Notes under the pieces: generated by a model
Databases searched by the model: none
Told to the model about the DNA's origin: nothing
What the model saw: the letters and a program-made list of their open reading frames with translations, nothing else
NCBI GenBank assembly: GCA_963762575.1
Contig: CAVXLL010000013.1
Coordinates: forward strand, 124,001 to 188,000
Source of the DNA: AP-15 sp963762575
GTDB taxonomy: Bacteria > Pseudomonadota > Alphaproteobacteria > ATCC43930 > CGMCC-115725
DNA: 64,000 nt
Reading direction: 5' to 3'
Part shown: positions 34,280 to 43,861 of the stretch, in pieces
Layout of the letters: each line of letters begins with the position of its first letter
Position numbering within the stretch: the stretch's first letter is position 1
Made by a program: the position numbers and the translations under genes

Positions 34280-34711
34280 ATGACCTCACGGTTAGAGCAG
34301 CTCTGTCTCGACAAGGGTCTAAAGATGACCGAGCAGAGACGGGTGATTGCGCGGGTGCTATCGGAATCAGCCGATCATCCTGATGTCGAACAGGTGTACC
34401 GACGAGCAACCGCAATTGATTCGCGCATCAGCATTGCCACGGTTTACCGGACGGTCCGGCTGTTCGAGGAGGCAAGCATCATTGCCCGGCACGATTTCGG
34501 CGATGGCCGATCCCGCTACGAGGAAATGCCGAGCGCGCATCACGACCATCTCATCGATCTGCAGTCCGGTCGCGTGATCGAGTTTCGCAACGAGGAGATC
34601 GAGCGTTTGCAACAGATCGTCGCCGATCAACTCGGCTACGAATTGGTCGGACATCGCCTCGAGTTATATGCGGTTCCGCGGGGCGGCAAGCCGAGATCCG
34701 ATACGGAATGA
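34280..34711 (+). CDS. fur: Ferric uptake regulator family protein (Fur/Mur)
   Basis: A 143-aa Fur-fold regulator. The winged helix contains KMTEQRRVIARVL and ISIATVYRTVRLFEEA, and the metal site AHHDHLIDLQSGRVIEF. It lacks the C-X2-C pairs of gamma-proteobacterial Fur, as in alphaproteobacterial Fur/Mur proteins, which respond to iron or manganese. ATG 34280 has GGAGACGC upstream. A second family member is encoded at 61.2 kb. Confidence 0.92.
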   Translation: MTSRLEQLCLDKGLKMTEQRRVIARVLSESADHPDVEQVYRRATAIDSRISIATVYRTVRLFEEASIIARHDFGDGRSRYEEMPSAHHDHLIDLQSGRVIEFRNEEIERLQQIVADQLGYELVGHRLELYAVPRGGKPRSDTE

Positions 34712-34817
34712 CCGTTTCGCTGTCGCCTGAACGGCGTCCATTCGGGCCGACTTCGGCTAAGTTGCCGGGAACCGGCGGTTGCCTCAAAACCAGACAAAGC
34801 CGGTGACCGCCGGCAAC

Positions 34818-35680
34818 ATGGTCCAGCAGCAATCTATCCCCCCGATCGAGGCAGGACTGCCGGCCAAAGCAGCCGTAGCGCGATTGCATCGAACCGTCGT
34901 CGATATCCGGTCGGGCCCGCTGCAAGTACGGCTGGCGGAAACGAGCGCGGATATCGAGGCTGCACAGGCGCTCCGGTACCGTATCTTTTATGAGCGGCTC
35001 GGGGCCCAACCGCTTCCGGAAATGGCCTGCCGACAGCGCGATGTCGACCAATTTGACAACAATTGCGATCACCTCCTCGTTCTCGACCACAGCCTCGGCA
35101 CCGGCAGCGTCGTCGGAACCTACCGGCTGATTGGCGGGATACGGCAGCCCGGCTAGGTGGCTTCTATTCGGCCAAGGAATTCGACATTTCTGCTGTCGTG
35201 CTCCATCCCGGAGAGATTCTCGAATTGGGCCGCTCGTGCGTCGATCCCGCTTATCGGAATCGGTCGGCGATGCAGCTACTGTGGAGTGGCATTGCCGCTT
35301 ATGTCTTTTATTACGACGTAGTCCTGATGTTCGGCTGTGCCAGCCTGCCGGGTACCAATCCCGATGCTCTTGCCATGCCGCTTTCCTTTCTGCATCGACA
35401 TCATCTCGCACCCGCTACGCTGCGTCCGCGGGCTCTCGCCGATCGCTACGTCGAGATGTGCCGGCTCAGATCTTGCGCCATCGATGCGGCTCGGGCAATG
35501 GCGGCCCTGCCTCCGTTGATCAAGGGATACCTGCGACTGGGCGGCTTTGTCGGCGATGGTGCCGTCGTCGACGAACAGTTCAACACCACCGACGTCTGCG
35601 TCGTCGTCAAGACCGATCTCGTGACCGAGAAGTACTCTCGCCACTACGAACGGCAGTCCAAAGAGATATGGACCGCTTGA
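34818..35680 (+). CDS. olsB: Ornithine N-acyltransferase OlsB-like (hemolysin-type GNAT), one frameshift
   Basis: Predicted to transfer 3-hydroxyacyl from ACP to ornithine, the first step of ornithine-lipid synthesis. The 5' frame gives VRLAETSADIEAAQALRYRIFYERLGA and VVGTYRLI. The 3' frame gives GGFYSAKEFDIS, ELGRSCVDPAYRNRSAMQLLW and MFGCASLPGTNPDALA. One missing base near 35148-35150 separates them; restoring it gives 287 aa. An acyltransferase gene follows after 4 bases, consistent with an olsB-olsA pair. ATG 34818 assumed. Confidence 0.85.
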
Positions 35681-35684
35681 GGAC

Positions 35685-36551
35685 ATGGGTTCGCCGACGC
35701 TGAGGCTTGCTCGCCTCGCGCTCTATTGCGCTTGGACTGCCGGCCTGATGCCGGTTCAGTTGGTCGGTTTGGCCCTGCGTTGCCATTGGACGAGCACTCT
35801 GCCGGTCTTCTATCACCGCTGGTGCTGTTGGATCCTTGGATTTCAAATTCGAATGATCGGCACCCCGACCAGCGAACGCCCTGTTCTATATGCGGCCAAT
35901 CACATCTCCTACACCGATATTGCGGTCCTCGGCTCCCTAATCCCCGGCTCCTTCATCGCCAAATCCGAAGTGGCTCGATGGCCATTCTTCGGTTGGCTCG
36001 CCAAGTTGCAGCGCAGTGTTTTTGTCGACCGCCGAGTGCGCAGCACCGCCACCCAGCGGGACTCGATTGGCAAGAGGCTGGCTGCCGGCGATGCGCTGAT
36101 CCTGTTTCCGGAAGGCACCAGCGGAGACGGCAATCGCGTGCTTCCGTTCAAGAGCGCATTGTTCGGCGCCGCGCGGCAGAGGGAGGGCGTCTCCCCAATC
36201 CTCGTTCAGCCGGTCTCCCTCGCCTATACGCGCCTCGATGGAATACCGATCGGGCGGCTCTATCGGCCATTCTTCGCATGGTACGGCGCGGTCGACCTGG
36301 TGCCCCACCTATGGCACATGGTGGCTCTCGGGACCGTTGAGGTCGTGGTCGAATTCCATCCACCGACCTTTTTCAGTGTTTGCGGATCACGAAAGGCGCT
36401 GGCGGAATATTGTCATGCGCGGATCGCCGGAGGCGCCGCCGGGGCCCTTTACGATCGACCGCAGCCGATGCCGGGACCGCCGAACCCCACTCCCCACTCC
36501 TCATTTCAGGAGAAGCTCCCGGGAGCGATCCCCGAGGCGGTGGTCGGGTGA
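35685..36551 (+). CDS. PlsC-like 1-acyl-glycerol-3-phosphate acyltransferase (OlsA candidate)
   Basis: A 288-aa membrane-associated acyltransferase. An N-terminal hydrophobic segment precedes the catalytic HX4D block ANHISYTDIAVLGSL and the substrate-binding FPEGTSGDGNRVLPFKSALF. Next to olsB it most likely acylates lyso-ornithine lipid, though lysophosphatidate is also possible. The last ~30 residues are Pro-rich and not family sequence. Its stop overlaps the miaB ATG (TGATG). Confidence 0.88.
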   Translation: MGSPTLRLARLALYCAWTAGLMPVQLVGLALRCHWTSTLPVFYHRWCCWILGFQIRMIGTPTSERPVLYAANHISYTDIAVLGSLIPGSFIAKSEVARWPFFGWLAKLQRSVFVDRRVRSTATQRDSIGKRLAAGDALILFPEGTSGDGNRVLPFKSALFGAARQREGVSPILVQPVSLAYTRLDGIPIGRLYRPFFAWYGAVDLVPHLWHMVALGTVEVVVEFHPPTFFSVCGSRKALAEYCHARIAGGAAGALYDRPQPMPGPPNPTPHSSFQEKLPGAIPEAVVG

Positions 36552-37936
36552 TGCAAACCGAAATTACCACGAGGACGGCAGCGAACGTGGCAAAGCGCGT
36601 GTACATCAAGACTTACGGGTGCCAGATGAACGTCTACGACTTGGCGCGCATGGCCGAGCTTCTGGCGCCGCTCGGTTTTATTGTGGCGCAGACGGCAAAG
36701 GATGCGGATCTGGTGATCCTCAACACTTGCCACATCCGAGAAAAGGCGGCTGAAAAGGTATATTCGGAGCTTGGTAAAATTCGTCGTTTGAAAGTGGCGA
36801 AAGCCGAGCGCGGCGGCCGGATGATCGTGGCTGTGGCCGGCTGCGTGGCGCAAGCCGAGGGTGCCGAAATGATGCGGCGCGCGTCCTGCGTCGATCTTAT
36901 CTTCGGGCCGCAGAGCTATCATCGGCTGCGCGAATTGATCGCCCGCGTCCTGCTCGCCAACGGCGAAGACGTAATCGATACGAGCTTTCCCGCGGAACCG
37001 AAGTTCGATTTCCTGCCCGAGTTCGCTAGCCCACCGGGCGTCGCCGCTTTTCTCACTGTGCAGGAGGGCTGCGATAAATTTTGCAGTTTTTGCGTCGTCC
37101 CTTATACCCGCGGCGCCGAATACTCTCGTCCGGTGACGCAGGTGGTGGCCGAGGCTCGCCGTTTGGTGCGCGGCGGAGCGCGCGAGATCACCGTGCTCGG
37201 GCAAAACGTCAATGCCTACCACGGCGAAGGTCCGGACGGCCGAGAATGGCGGCTGGGTGAGCTGATACGACGGTTGGCGGAGCTGCCGGGTCTCGACCGG
37301 ATCCGGTATACGACCTCGCACCCGCGGGACGTCGATGATGAGCTGATCACCGCCCACCGCGATGTGCCGAAGCTGATGCCGTTCCTGCACCTTCCGGTGC
37401 AGAGCGGCTCGGACCGTATTCTTGCCTCAATGAACCGGCGCCATACCGTCGCCGAATATCGGCGCATTGTCGAACGGCTGCGCTCCGCGCGCAACGATCT
37501 TGCCCTTTCAACGGATCTCATCGTCGGGCATCCGGGCGAGAGCGATGCAGATCACCGCGCCACACTCGACCTCGTCGCCCAGGTGCGCTTTGCTCAGGCG
37601 TTCTCATTCAAATACTCGCCACGGCCGGGCACGCCCGCGGCTTCGGCCGCATGCCAAGTTCCCGAGGACGTGAAGTCGCAGCGGCTCGGCGAGTTGCAGC
37701 GGCTGTTGGCCCGCCAGCAACGCGACTTCAACGCGGCATGCATCGGCCGCACTCTCCCAGTACTTTTGGAAAAGCCCGGTCGACACGAGGGACAGCTCGC
37801 TGGGCGCAGCCCCTATCTGCAGAACGTGCATGTCGCGGCGGCAGCGGAACGGATTGGCGAGATCGTTCCGGCACTGATCACGGCGGCGAGCGCCAACAGT
37901 CTGTCGGGCTCGCTGGCAGAGGTGGTTTCGGCATGA
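36551..37936 (+). CDS. miaB: tRNA-2-methylthio-N6-dimethylallyladenosine synthase MiaB
   Basis: A 461-aa radical-SAM methylthiotransferase acting on A37 of tRNAs. The UPF0004 domain has YIKTYGCQMNVYD and VILNTCHIREKA, with a third cluster cysteine in VAVAGCVAQ. The radical-SAM site is FLTVQEGCDKFCSFCVVPYTRG, followed by a C-terminal TRAM domain. It needs two [4Fe-4S] clusters. It overlaps phoH by 4 bases. Confidence 0.97.
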   Translation: MQTEITTRTAANVAKRVYIKTYGCQMNVYDLARMAELLAPLGFIVAQTAKDADLVILNTCHIREKAAEKVYSELGKIRRLKVAKAERGGRMIVAVAGCVAQAEGAEMMRRASCVDLIFGPQSYHRLRELIARVLLANGEDVIDTSFPAEPKFDFLPEFASPPGVAAFLTVQEGCDKFCSFCVVPYTRGAEYSRPVTQVVAEARRLVRGGAREITVLGQNVNAYHGEGPDGREWRLGELIRRLAELPGLDRIRYTTSHPRDVDDELITAHRDVPKLMPFLHLPVQSGSDRILASMNRRHTVAEYRRIVERLRSARNDLALSTDLIVGHPGESDADHRATLDLVAQVRFAQAFSFKYSPRPGTPAASAACQVPEDVKSQRLGELQRLLARQQRDFNAACIGRTLPVLLEKPGRHEGQLAGRSPYLQNVHVAAAAERIGEIVPALITAASANSLSGSLAEVVSA

Positions 37937-38940
37937 CCGAGCTGTCGCCCGTCACCGGCGAGCTTGCCGAGGGGCGCGCCCATCTTGAGTTCGACGACAA
38001 CTTGCTCCTGCCTTTGCTCTATGGCGAGCGCGATCAGCACCTCGATCGCATCGAGAGGCAGCTCGGTGTTTCGGTTGTCACGCGCGGCAACCGTCTCGCG
38101 ATTTCAGGCTCGGCCTCGGCCACCGAAGCAGCCCATCTCGCCCTATCTCAACTGTATGAGCGTCTGAAGCGGGGACAGGAGGTGGATTTGCCTGCAGTAG
38201 AGGCGGCTATCCGGTTGGCAGAGGCCGAGCTTGGCGACAAGAGCCTCGACCTTTGGCGGGAAGACGCGGCGTTCCGCACCCGCAAGCGGCGCATCACGGC
38301 GCGCTCGCCCGGCCAGGCGGCCTACATCAAGGCGATGCGCGACAATGAGCTGGTGTTCGGTTTGGGACCCGCCGGCACCGGCAAGACTTATCTCGCGGTT
38401 GCTGCGGCAGTCGATCTGCTGATGACCGGCCGCGTCGAGCGGATTATCCTTTCGCGCCCCGCCGTCGAGGCCGGCGAACGGCTGGGTTTCTTGCCGGGCG
38501 ACTTGCGCGACAAGGTCGACCCCTATTTGCGGCCGATATTCGACGCGCTTAATGATATGCTGCCGGCGGATCAACTGGCGAGGCGCCTCGGCACCGGCGA
38601 GATCGAGGTGGCGCCGATCGCCTTTATGCGGGGGCGAACGTTGTCGCATGCCTTTGTCATTCTCGACGAGGCGCAAAACACTTCGCCAGTGCAAATAAAG
38701 ATGTTCCTGACACGGCTCGGGGAGGGGTCGCGGATGGTTGTGACCGGCGATCCAACACAAGTGGATTTGCCGGTGGGGGCGCGCTCGGGTCTGGCCGAGG
38801 CGCTCGAGACCCTGAGCGGTGTTGACGGGATCGGCACGGTGCGGCTGACCGATCGGGATGTGGTGCGGCACGAACTCGTCGCCCGCATCGTCCGCGCCTA
38901 CGAGGCGCGCGACAACGGCATGAGGCTGGGCAAGTCCTGA
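37933..38940 (+). CDS. phoH: PhoH family ATPase (YbeZ)
   Basis: A 335-aa P-loop protein. Walker A is GLGPAGTGKTYLAVA, Walker B is FVILDEAQNTSPVQIKMFLTRLG, and ILSRPAVEAGERLGFLPGDL is the PhoH signature. A KH-like N-terminal region precedes them. It works with YbeY, encoded next, in rRNA and ribosome quality control. miaB-phoH-ybeY-corC-lnt is a conserved order, with ATGA or TGATG junctions throughout. Confidence 0.95.
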   Translation: MTELSPVTGELAEGRAHLEFDDNLLLPLLYGERDQHLDRIERQLGVSVVTRGNRLAISGSASATEAAHLALSQLYERLKRGQEVDLPAVEAAIRLAEAELGDKSLDLWREDAAFRTRKRRITARSPGQAAYIKAMRDNELVFGLGPAGTGKTYLAVAAAVDLLMTGRVERIILSRPAVEAGERLGFLPGDLRDKVDPYLRPIFDALNDMLPADQLARRLGTGEIEVAPIAFMRGRTLSHAFVILDEAQNTSPVQIKMFLTRLGEGSRMVVTGDPTQVDLPVGARSGLAEALETLSGVDGIGTVRLTDRDVVRHELVARIVRAYEARDNGMRLGKS

Positions 38941-39479
38941 TGAACCCAGCCTGCACGATCGAAGTTGCATTGCCCTGCGCCGGCTGGACCGGACTATGTC
39001 CCACCGCCGAAAGTCTCGCGCGGGGCGCCGCCGAACTTGCTCTGGCGCGCGCCACGAGGGAGTTGGGGCTGATGTGGCAGGGCACCGTCGAGTTCGGCAT
39101 CACCCTCTCCGACGCTGCCGGCCAACGGCAACTCAACCGCGACTATCGCGGCCAGGATGAGCCGACCAATGTTCTGGCCTTTCCGGTCTGGGAAGCAGGA
39201 ACCCGGCTCCCTCCGGCCGCGCCGGTTCTGCTCGGCGACGTCGTGCTCGCCTTGGAAACCGTGGCGCAGGAAGCAGCTGAGCAGGAGAAGCCGATTGGGG
39301 ACCATCTCGTCCATCTTACCGTGCATGGCGTGCTTCATCTCCTCGGCTACGATCACCTGACGCAGGCCGAAGCGGCGACCATGGAGTCGCTCGAGAGGTC
39401 GATTTTGGCGGAGCTGGGCGTTCCGGATCCTTATCGCGACACGATGTCGTCAATCGAACCTGAGGCGGTTCAGCCATGA
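38940..39479 (+). CDS. ybeY: Endoribonuclease YbeY
   Basis: A 179-aa single-strand RNase needed for 16S rRNA 3' maturation and late 70S quality control. The zinc site is HLTVHGVLHLLGYDHLTQAEA (H-X3-H-X5-H). LNRDYRGQDEPTNVLAFP is the other family block. The gene order next to phoH supports the assignment. Confidence 0.96.
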   Translation: MNPACTIEVALPCAGWTGLCPTAESLARGAAELALARATRELGLMWQGTVEFGITLSDAAGQRQLNRDYRGQDEPTNVLAFPVWEAGTRLPPAAPVLLGDVVLALETVAQEAAEQEKPIGDHLVHLTVHGVLHLLGYDHLTQAEAATMESLERSILAELGVPDPYRDTMSSIEPEAVQP

Positions 39480-40393
39480 GCGCTTCCGAGCCCCCAGGTA
39501 GTAGCGGCCAAACCTGGCACGATCGGTCCTTTTCGCGTCTGCGCAACTTTCTCCGCCTGATCCGCCGACCGCGCAACGGCGAGAACCTCCGCGAAACCAT
39601 CGACGAGATGATCGAGGAGCCGGCCGCGGACCGCGCCCATTCTCTAAGCGGCCACGAGCGGCTGCTGATCGGCAATGTCCTCAAAATCCACGACCAGACG
39701 GCTGCCGACGTGATGGTGCCGCGCGTCGATATCGTGGCGCTCGATGCCGAGACGCCGTTCCCCGAAGTCGTCAGATGCATGGTCGAGCAGGGTCATTCGC
39801 GGGTTCCGGTGTATCGCGAGACCCTCGATGACGTGATCGGCTTCGTGCACGTAAAAGATGTGCTCGGCCCGGTCGCCGAGCGCCGTGAGACGAAGTTGGC
39901 GCCGCTGCTGCGCAAGGTGCTGTTCGTCGCTCCGTCGGCGCCGATCCTCGATCTCCTCGTCCAGATGCGCCAGGCGCGAACCCATATCGCAGTAGTGGTC
40001 GATGAGTTCGGCGGGATCGACGGGCTGGTCACGATCGAAGACCTGATCGAGGAAATTGTCGGTGAGATCGAGGACGAGCACGATGTAGCCGGCGGCCCCA
40101 GCCTCGTCGAGCGCAGCGATGGAAGCTTGATAGCTGATGCCCGCACACCGATAGAAATGCTCGAGGAGCACGAAGGCGCTCGGTTGCGCCCGGACGGAGA
40201 CCAGGAAGAGGTGGACACCCTGGGCGGACTGGTCTCCAGCCTTGCCGGACGTGTGCCGAAGCGCGGCGAGGTCATCGCTCATCCGTTGGGCATCGAATTC
40301 GAAGTGCTCGATGCCGATCCGCGTAGGATCAAACGCCTGCGGGTGCGCAGACCTCCGGCGCCTACGGCAAGCGGCGACGCAGCCGGTGCCTGA
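39476..40393 (+). CDS. corC: CorC/HlyC-family CBS-domain protein
   Basis: A 305-aa protein. An acidic leader is followed by two CBS domains (DQTAADVMVPRVDIVALDAETPFPEVV and LLVQMRQARTHIAVVVDEFGGIDGLVTIEDLIEEIVGEIEDE) and a CorC_HlyC transporter-associated domain (DTLGGLVSSLAGRVPKRGEVI). No membrane domain is present. Linked to magnesium/cobalt homeostasis in enterobacteria; the location before lnt is standard. Confidence 0.93.
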   Translation: MSASEPPGSSGQTWHDRSFSRLRNFLRLIRRPRNGENLRETIDEMIEEPAADRAHSLSGHERLLIGNVLKIHDQTAADVMVPRVDIVALDAETPFPEVVRCMVEQGHSRVPVYRETLDDVIGFVHVKDVLGPVAERRETKLAPLLRKVLFVAPSAPILDLLVQMRQARTHIAVVVDEFGGIDGLVTIEDLIEEIVGEIEDEHDVAGGPSLVERSDGSLIADARTPIEMLEEHEGARLRPDGDQEEVDTLGGLVSSLAGRVPKRGEVIAHPLGIEFEVLDADPRRIKRLRVRRPPAPTASGDAAGA

Positions 40394-42007
40394 AGCATCA
40401 GTGTTGCGGATCCGGCCCGGCTCCCGGATCGAGACCCCCCTCTGCCATCTGGCCCGCCGCCTCGCCGTCCTTTCCGGTTGGCGCCGTTACGGGCTCGCCT
40501 TTTTGCTCGGTGTATGCGCCACCGCAACGTTGCCGCCGATCGATTTGACGCCGCTGTTGCTGGTGGCCTTTACGCGGCCTTTTGTGGCTTGACGACGGGA
40601 GCGCCGGCCTGTGGGCCTCCTTTCGCTTGGGTTACGCCTTTGGTTTCGGTTTCTTCATCAGCGGCCTCTATTGGATCGCTGCCGCGCTGTTTGTCGATAT
40701 CGCCAGCTTCTGGTGGCTGGTGCCGGTCGTCGCTGCCGGGCTCCCAGCGGCGTTCGCGCTTTATATCGGGGCGGCATTGCTCGCCGCCAATCTCGCGGTC
40801 AGGCATCTGCGGTTGCCGGGCACGGCCCGCATCTTCGCCTTTGCCATTGCCTGGACCGCAGCCGAATGGGTGCGCGGGCACGCCTTCACCGGGCTTCCCT
40901 GGAACCTGATCGGCTATGCCTGGTCGGGCGGATTTCCCGGGGCAATTCTGATGCTGCAGAGCGTCGCGGTGTTCGGCATTTACGGGTTGAGTTTCCTGAC
41001 GGTGCTCGCCGCCTCGCTCCCTGCCCTTCTCGGGACAATTTCGCTGAACCCGCTTTCGCGCGTCCGGCGCTTCGCCCCGGTAATCGTAGCGAGTCTATTG
41101 GTCTTTGTACCGAGCCTGCTGGGCGCGCTCCGACTGGCGAGCACACCGACTGTCGAAACCGGATATCTTCTTGCGCATCGTCCAGCCGTCGATCCCGCAG
41201 ACGATGAAATGGGAGCCGTCCGCCGCCCAACGTAATTTCCGCCTCCTCATCGATCTCAGCAGCGCACCGGGGGCCCGGAAGCTTGCCGCGGTTTTATGGC
41301 CGGAGGCGGCTACTCCATTTCTGCTCGGGCGCGATGCTTATCATCGTCGCGAGATCGCCGCCGTCGCCTCTGGTCGGGGTTACGTCATTACCGGCGCGGT
41401 GCGGACAAACCCTCCGCCGGGCCCGGTTGTGCAGGTCTGGAACAGCATGGCGGCGGTGGACGGCAATGGTGAGATCGTCGCCCGCTACGACAAAGCACAT
41501 CTGGTTCCGTTCGGTGAGTACATGCCGCTGCGCGGGGTCCTACCTTTGCAAAAGATTACGCCCGGAAGCCTCGATTACACTGCCGGCCCTGGGCCAAAAA
41601 CGATCGAGCTGCCGGGGCTTCCCCCCTTCGCCCCGCTGATCTGTTACGAGGTCATATTTCCCGGCTCCATTGTCGACGAGCACGACCGCCCGGCGTGGAT
41701 GCTGAATGTCACGAACGACGCCTGGTACGGACGTACCTCCGGTCCCTATCAGCACTTTGCGATCGCCCGGACCCGCGCCGTAGAAGAAGGATTGCCGCTG
41801 GTACGGGTTGCGAACAACGGCGTGAGCGGGATTGTCGACGAGGTGGGCCGGGTTGTCGCGCGGATCGACCTGAACACCGTCGGCTACGCCGATCTCCCAT
41901 TGCCCGCGGACACATCGGCGCCAACGCCCTACGCGCGAGCCGGCGATTGGACGTTGCTCGCGCTGCTGTGCCTCGGCCTTCTTCCGGTCGCATTTCGGCT
42001 GGGCTGA
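40386..42007 (+). CDS. lnt: Apolipoprotein N-acyltransferase, two frameshifts
   Basis: Adds the third acyl chain to lipoproteins in the inner membrane. Part 1 ends in LLGVCATATLPPIDLTPLLLVAFT. Part 2 has LGYAFGFGFFISGLYWIAAAL and EWVRGHAFTGLPWNLIGYAW. Part 3 has the nitrilase-like catalytic region with IVQPSIPQTMKW, YDKAHLVPFGEYMPLR (Lys) and ICYEVIFPG (Cys). One extra base near 40575 and one near 41165 must be removed, giving 539 aa. GTG 40386 overlaps the corC stop. Confidence 0.9.
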
Positions 42008-42114
42008 CGGATTTCCCGAATGCAACTTTTAGTCTCCTGTTAATACTCCTTGTTGACCGCCATCGATCGCGTGCCTTATCAATCACTCCCGCTTCCTGCG
42101 CTGATGCTCCACCG

Positions 42115-42558
42115 ATGGCTATGCAACCACAGGCCCGGCGCCCGGGTCGCCGAAAAGGCGACAAGCCGAACCCGATCGATATCCATGTTGGCTCCCGCGT
42201 TCGGCTCCGCCGTAACATGCTCGGCCTCAGCCAAGAAAAGCTTGGAGAGGCGATCGGACTGACCTTTCAACAGGTCCAGAAATACGAGCGAGGCGCCAAT
42301 CGGATCGGCGCCAGCCGGTTGCATGATCTTAGCCGCGTGCTGGACGTTCCGGTCTCATTCTTCTTCGACGACATGGACCCGGTGCGCGCGCCGGCGATCC
42401 CGGCAGGGTTTGCCGAGCCCGCGGCCGAAGCATTCGACTCCGATCCGCTGCGCCGGCGTGAGACGGTCGAGCTGGTCAGCGCCTACTACCGGATCGACGA
42501 TCCGGCTCTGCGCCGCCGCCTGTTCGACCTCGCAAGGGCTTTGGCCGGCGGAGCCTAA
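42115..42558 (+). CDS. XRE-family helix-turn-helix regulator
   Basis: A 147-aa protein. A lambda-repressor-type HTH at residues ~25-80 (VGSRVRLRRNMLGLSQEKLGEAIGLTFQQVQKYERGANRIGASRLHDLSRVLDVPVSFFFDD) is followed by a short acidic tail. Such a gene commonly lies between lnt and metK in Alphaproteobacteria. Target unknown. Confidence 0.93.
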   Translation: MAMQPQARRPGRRKGDKPNPIDIHVGSRVRLRRNMLGLSQEKLGEAIGLTFQQVQKYERGANRIGASRLHDLSRVLDVPVSFFFDDMDPVRAPAIPAGFAEPAAEAFDSDPLRRRETVELVSAYYRIDDPALRRRLFDLARALAGGA

Positions 42559-42579
42559 CGAGTTTCGGGAAATTAACGC

Positions 42580-42608
42580 TTCTGCTCGGCCCGCCGGGCC
42601 GAGCAGAA
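42580..42608. other. Strong hairpin between xre and metK
   Basis: A 13-bp perfect stem (TTCTGCTCGGCCC and its complement) with a 3-base loop, 22 bases after the xre stop and ~90 before metK. It is followed by AATCGG rather than a T-run, so termination is doubtful. It could protect or regulate the metK leader. I do not recognise a SAM-II or SAM/SAH riboswitch here. Confidence 0.5.
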
Positions 42609-42697
42609 AATCGGGCTTGACGCCCAACAAGCAAGATTGCATCAACGCCGAAGTACTACCTTCCGTTTTTTTGACGCTTTTGGGAAAGGCAAGTCCT

Positions 42698-43861
42698 TTG
42701 GCCAACCGGGATTACGTATTCACCAGCGAATCTGTGTCGGAGGGGCATCCCGACAAAATTTGCGACCGCATCTCCGACGCGATCGTCGATACCTATCTTG
42801 GCGGCCGAGCCGGAGGCTCGCTGCGGCGTCGAGACGCTGGTCACGACCAATCGCGTGGTGCTCGCCGGAGAAATTCGCGGTCCGGCGGCGATTACCAGCG
42901 AAAAGCTGATCGAGGTGGCGCGCGATGCAATACGCGAGATCGGCTACGAGCAGGAGAACTTTCATTGGCGATCGGCGGCGATCAAATGCCTGATCCACGG
43001 TCAGTCGTCGGACATCGCGCTAGGGCGTCGACGCATCGGGCAACAAAGACGAGGGCGCCGGCGACCAGGGCATGATGTTCGGCTATGCCTGCCGCGAGAC
43101 GCCGGAATTTATGCCGGCGCCGATCTTTTACGCGCATGCCATCCTGCACTCCCTGTCCGAGGCGCGGCATGCCGGGAAAACGCCGCTGTTGGGCCCCGAT
43201 GCGAAAAGCCAGGTCACCCTGCAATATGTCGACGGCAAGCCGGTACGGGCGGCCAAGATCGTCGTATCGATCCAGCATTCCGACCGGATCGACACAGACG
43301 AAGTGCGCGAGATCGTCCGCCCCTATGTCGTTGCAACCCTGCCCGAAGGCTGGATGTGCGAGGAAGAGCATTTTCTGCGTCAATCCGACCGGCCGCTTTG
43401 TGATCGGCGGCCCCGACGGCGATGCCGGGGTTACCGGCCGTAAGATCATCGTCGACACCTATGGGGGCGCCGCGCCGCACGGCGGCGGCGCGTTCTCCGG
43501 CAAGGACCCGACCAAGGTCGACCGCTCGGCCGCCTATGCCGCACGCTATCTCGCCAAGAACGTCGTCGCCGCCGGGCTTGCCGAGCGCTGCACGATCCAG
43601 ATCGCCTATGCGATCGGCGTCGCCAAGCCGCTGTCGTTCTATGTCGATACCGCGGGAACCGCGGACGAGCAAAGACTTGCCGCTGTCCTGCAGGAACTGA
43701 TGGATCTGTCGCCGCGCGGCATCCGTACGCATCTCGATCTCAACAGGCCGATTTACCGCCGCACCGCCGCCTACGGCCATTTCGGCCGCCGGCCCGACCC
43801 CGATGGCGGTTTTTCCTGGGAGAGGCTCGATCTGGTGGACGAGCTGCGGCGCGCCTTCTGA
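42698..43861 (+). CDS. metK: S-adenosylmethionine synthetase, three frameshifts
   Basis: Makes SAM from methionine and ATP. The parts are: DYVFTSESVSEGHPDKICDR; then ETLVTTNRVVLAGEIRG and HWRSAAIKCLIHGQS; then EGAGDQGMMFGYACRETPE; then IGGPDGDAGVTGRKIIVDTYGG and GGGAFSGKDPTKVDRSAAY. Removing one extra base near 42803, 43022 and 43379 gives 386 aa, exactly family length, so the gene is almost certainly intact in life. TTG 42698 is the likely start, with GGGAAAGG upstream. Confidence 0.92.

Noticed and set aside
42559..42697. SAM riboswitch upstream of metK
   Set aside because: A hairpin is present, but I could not match the conserved core of SAM-II or SAM/SAH riboswitches.
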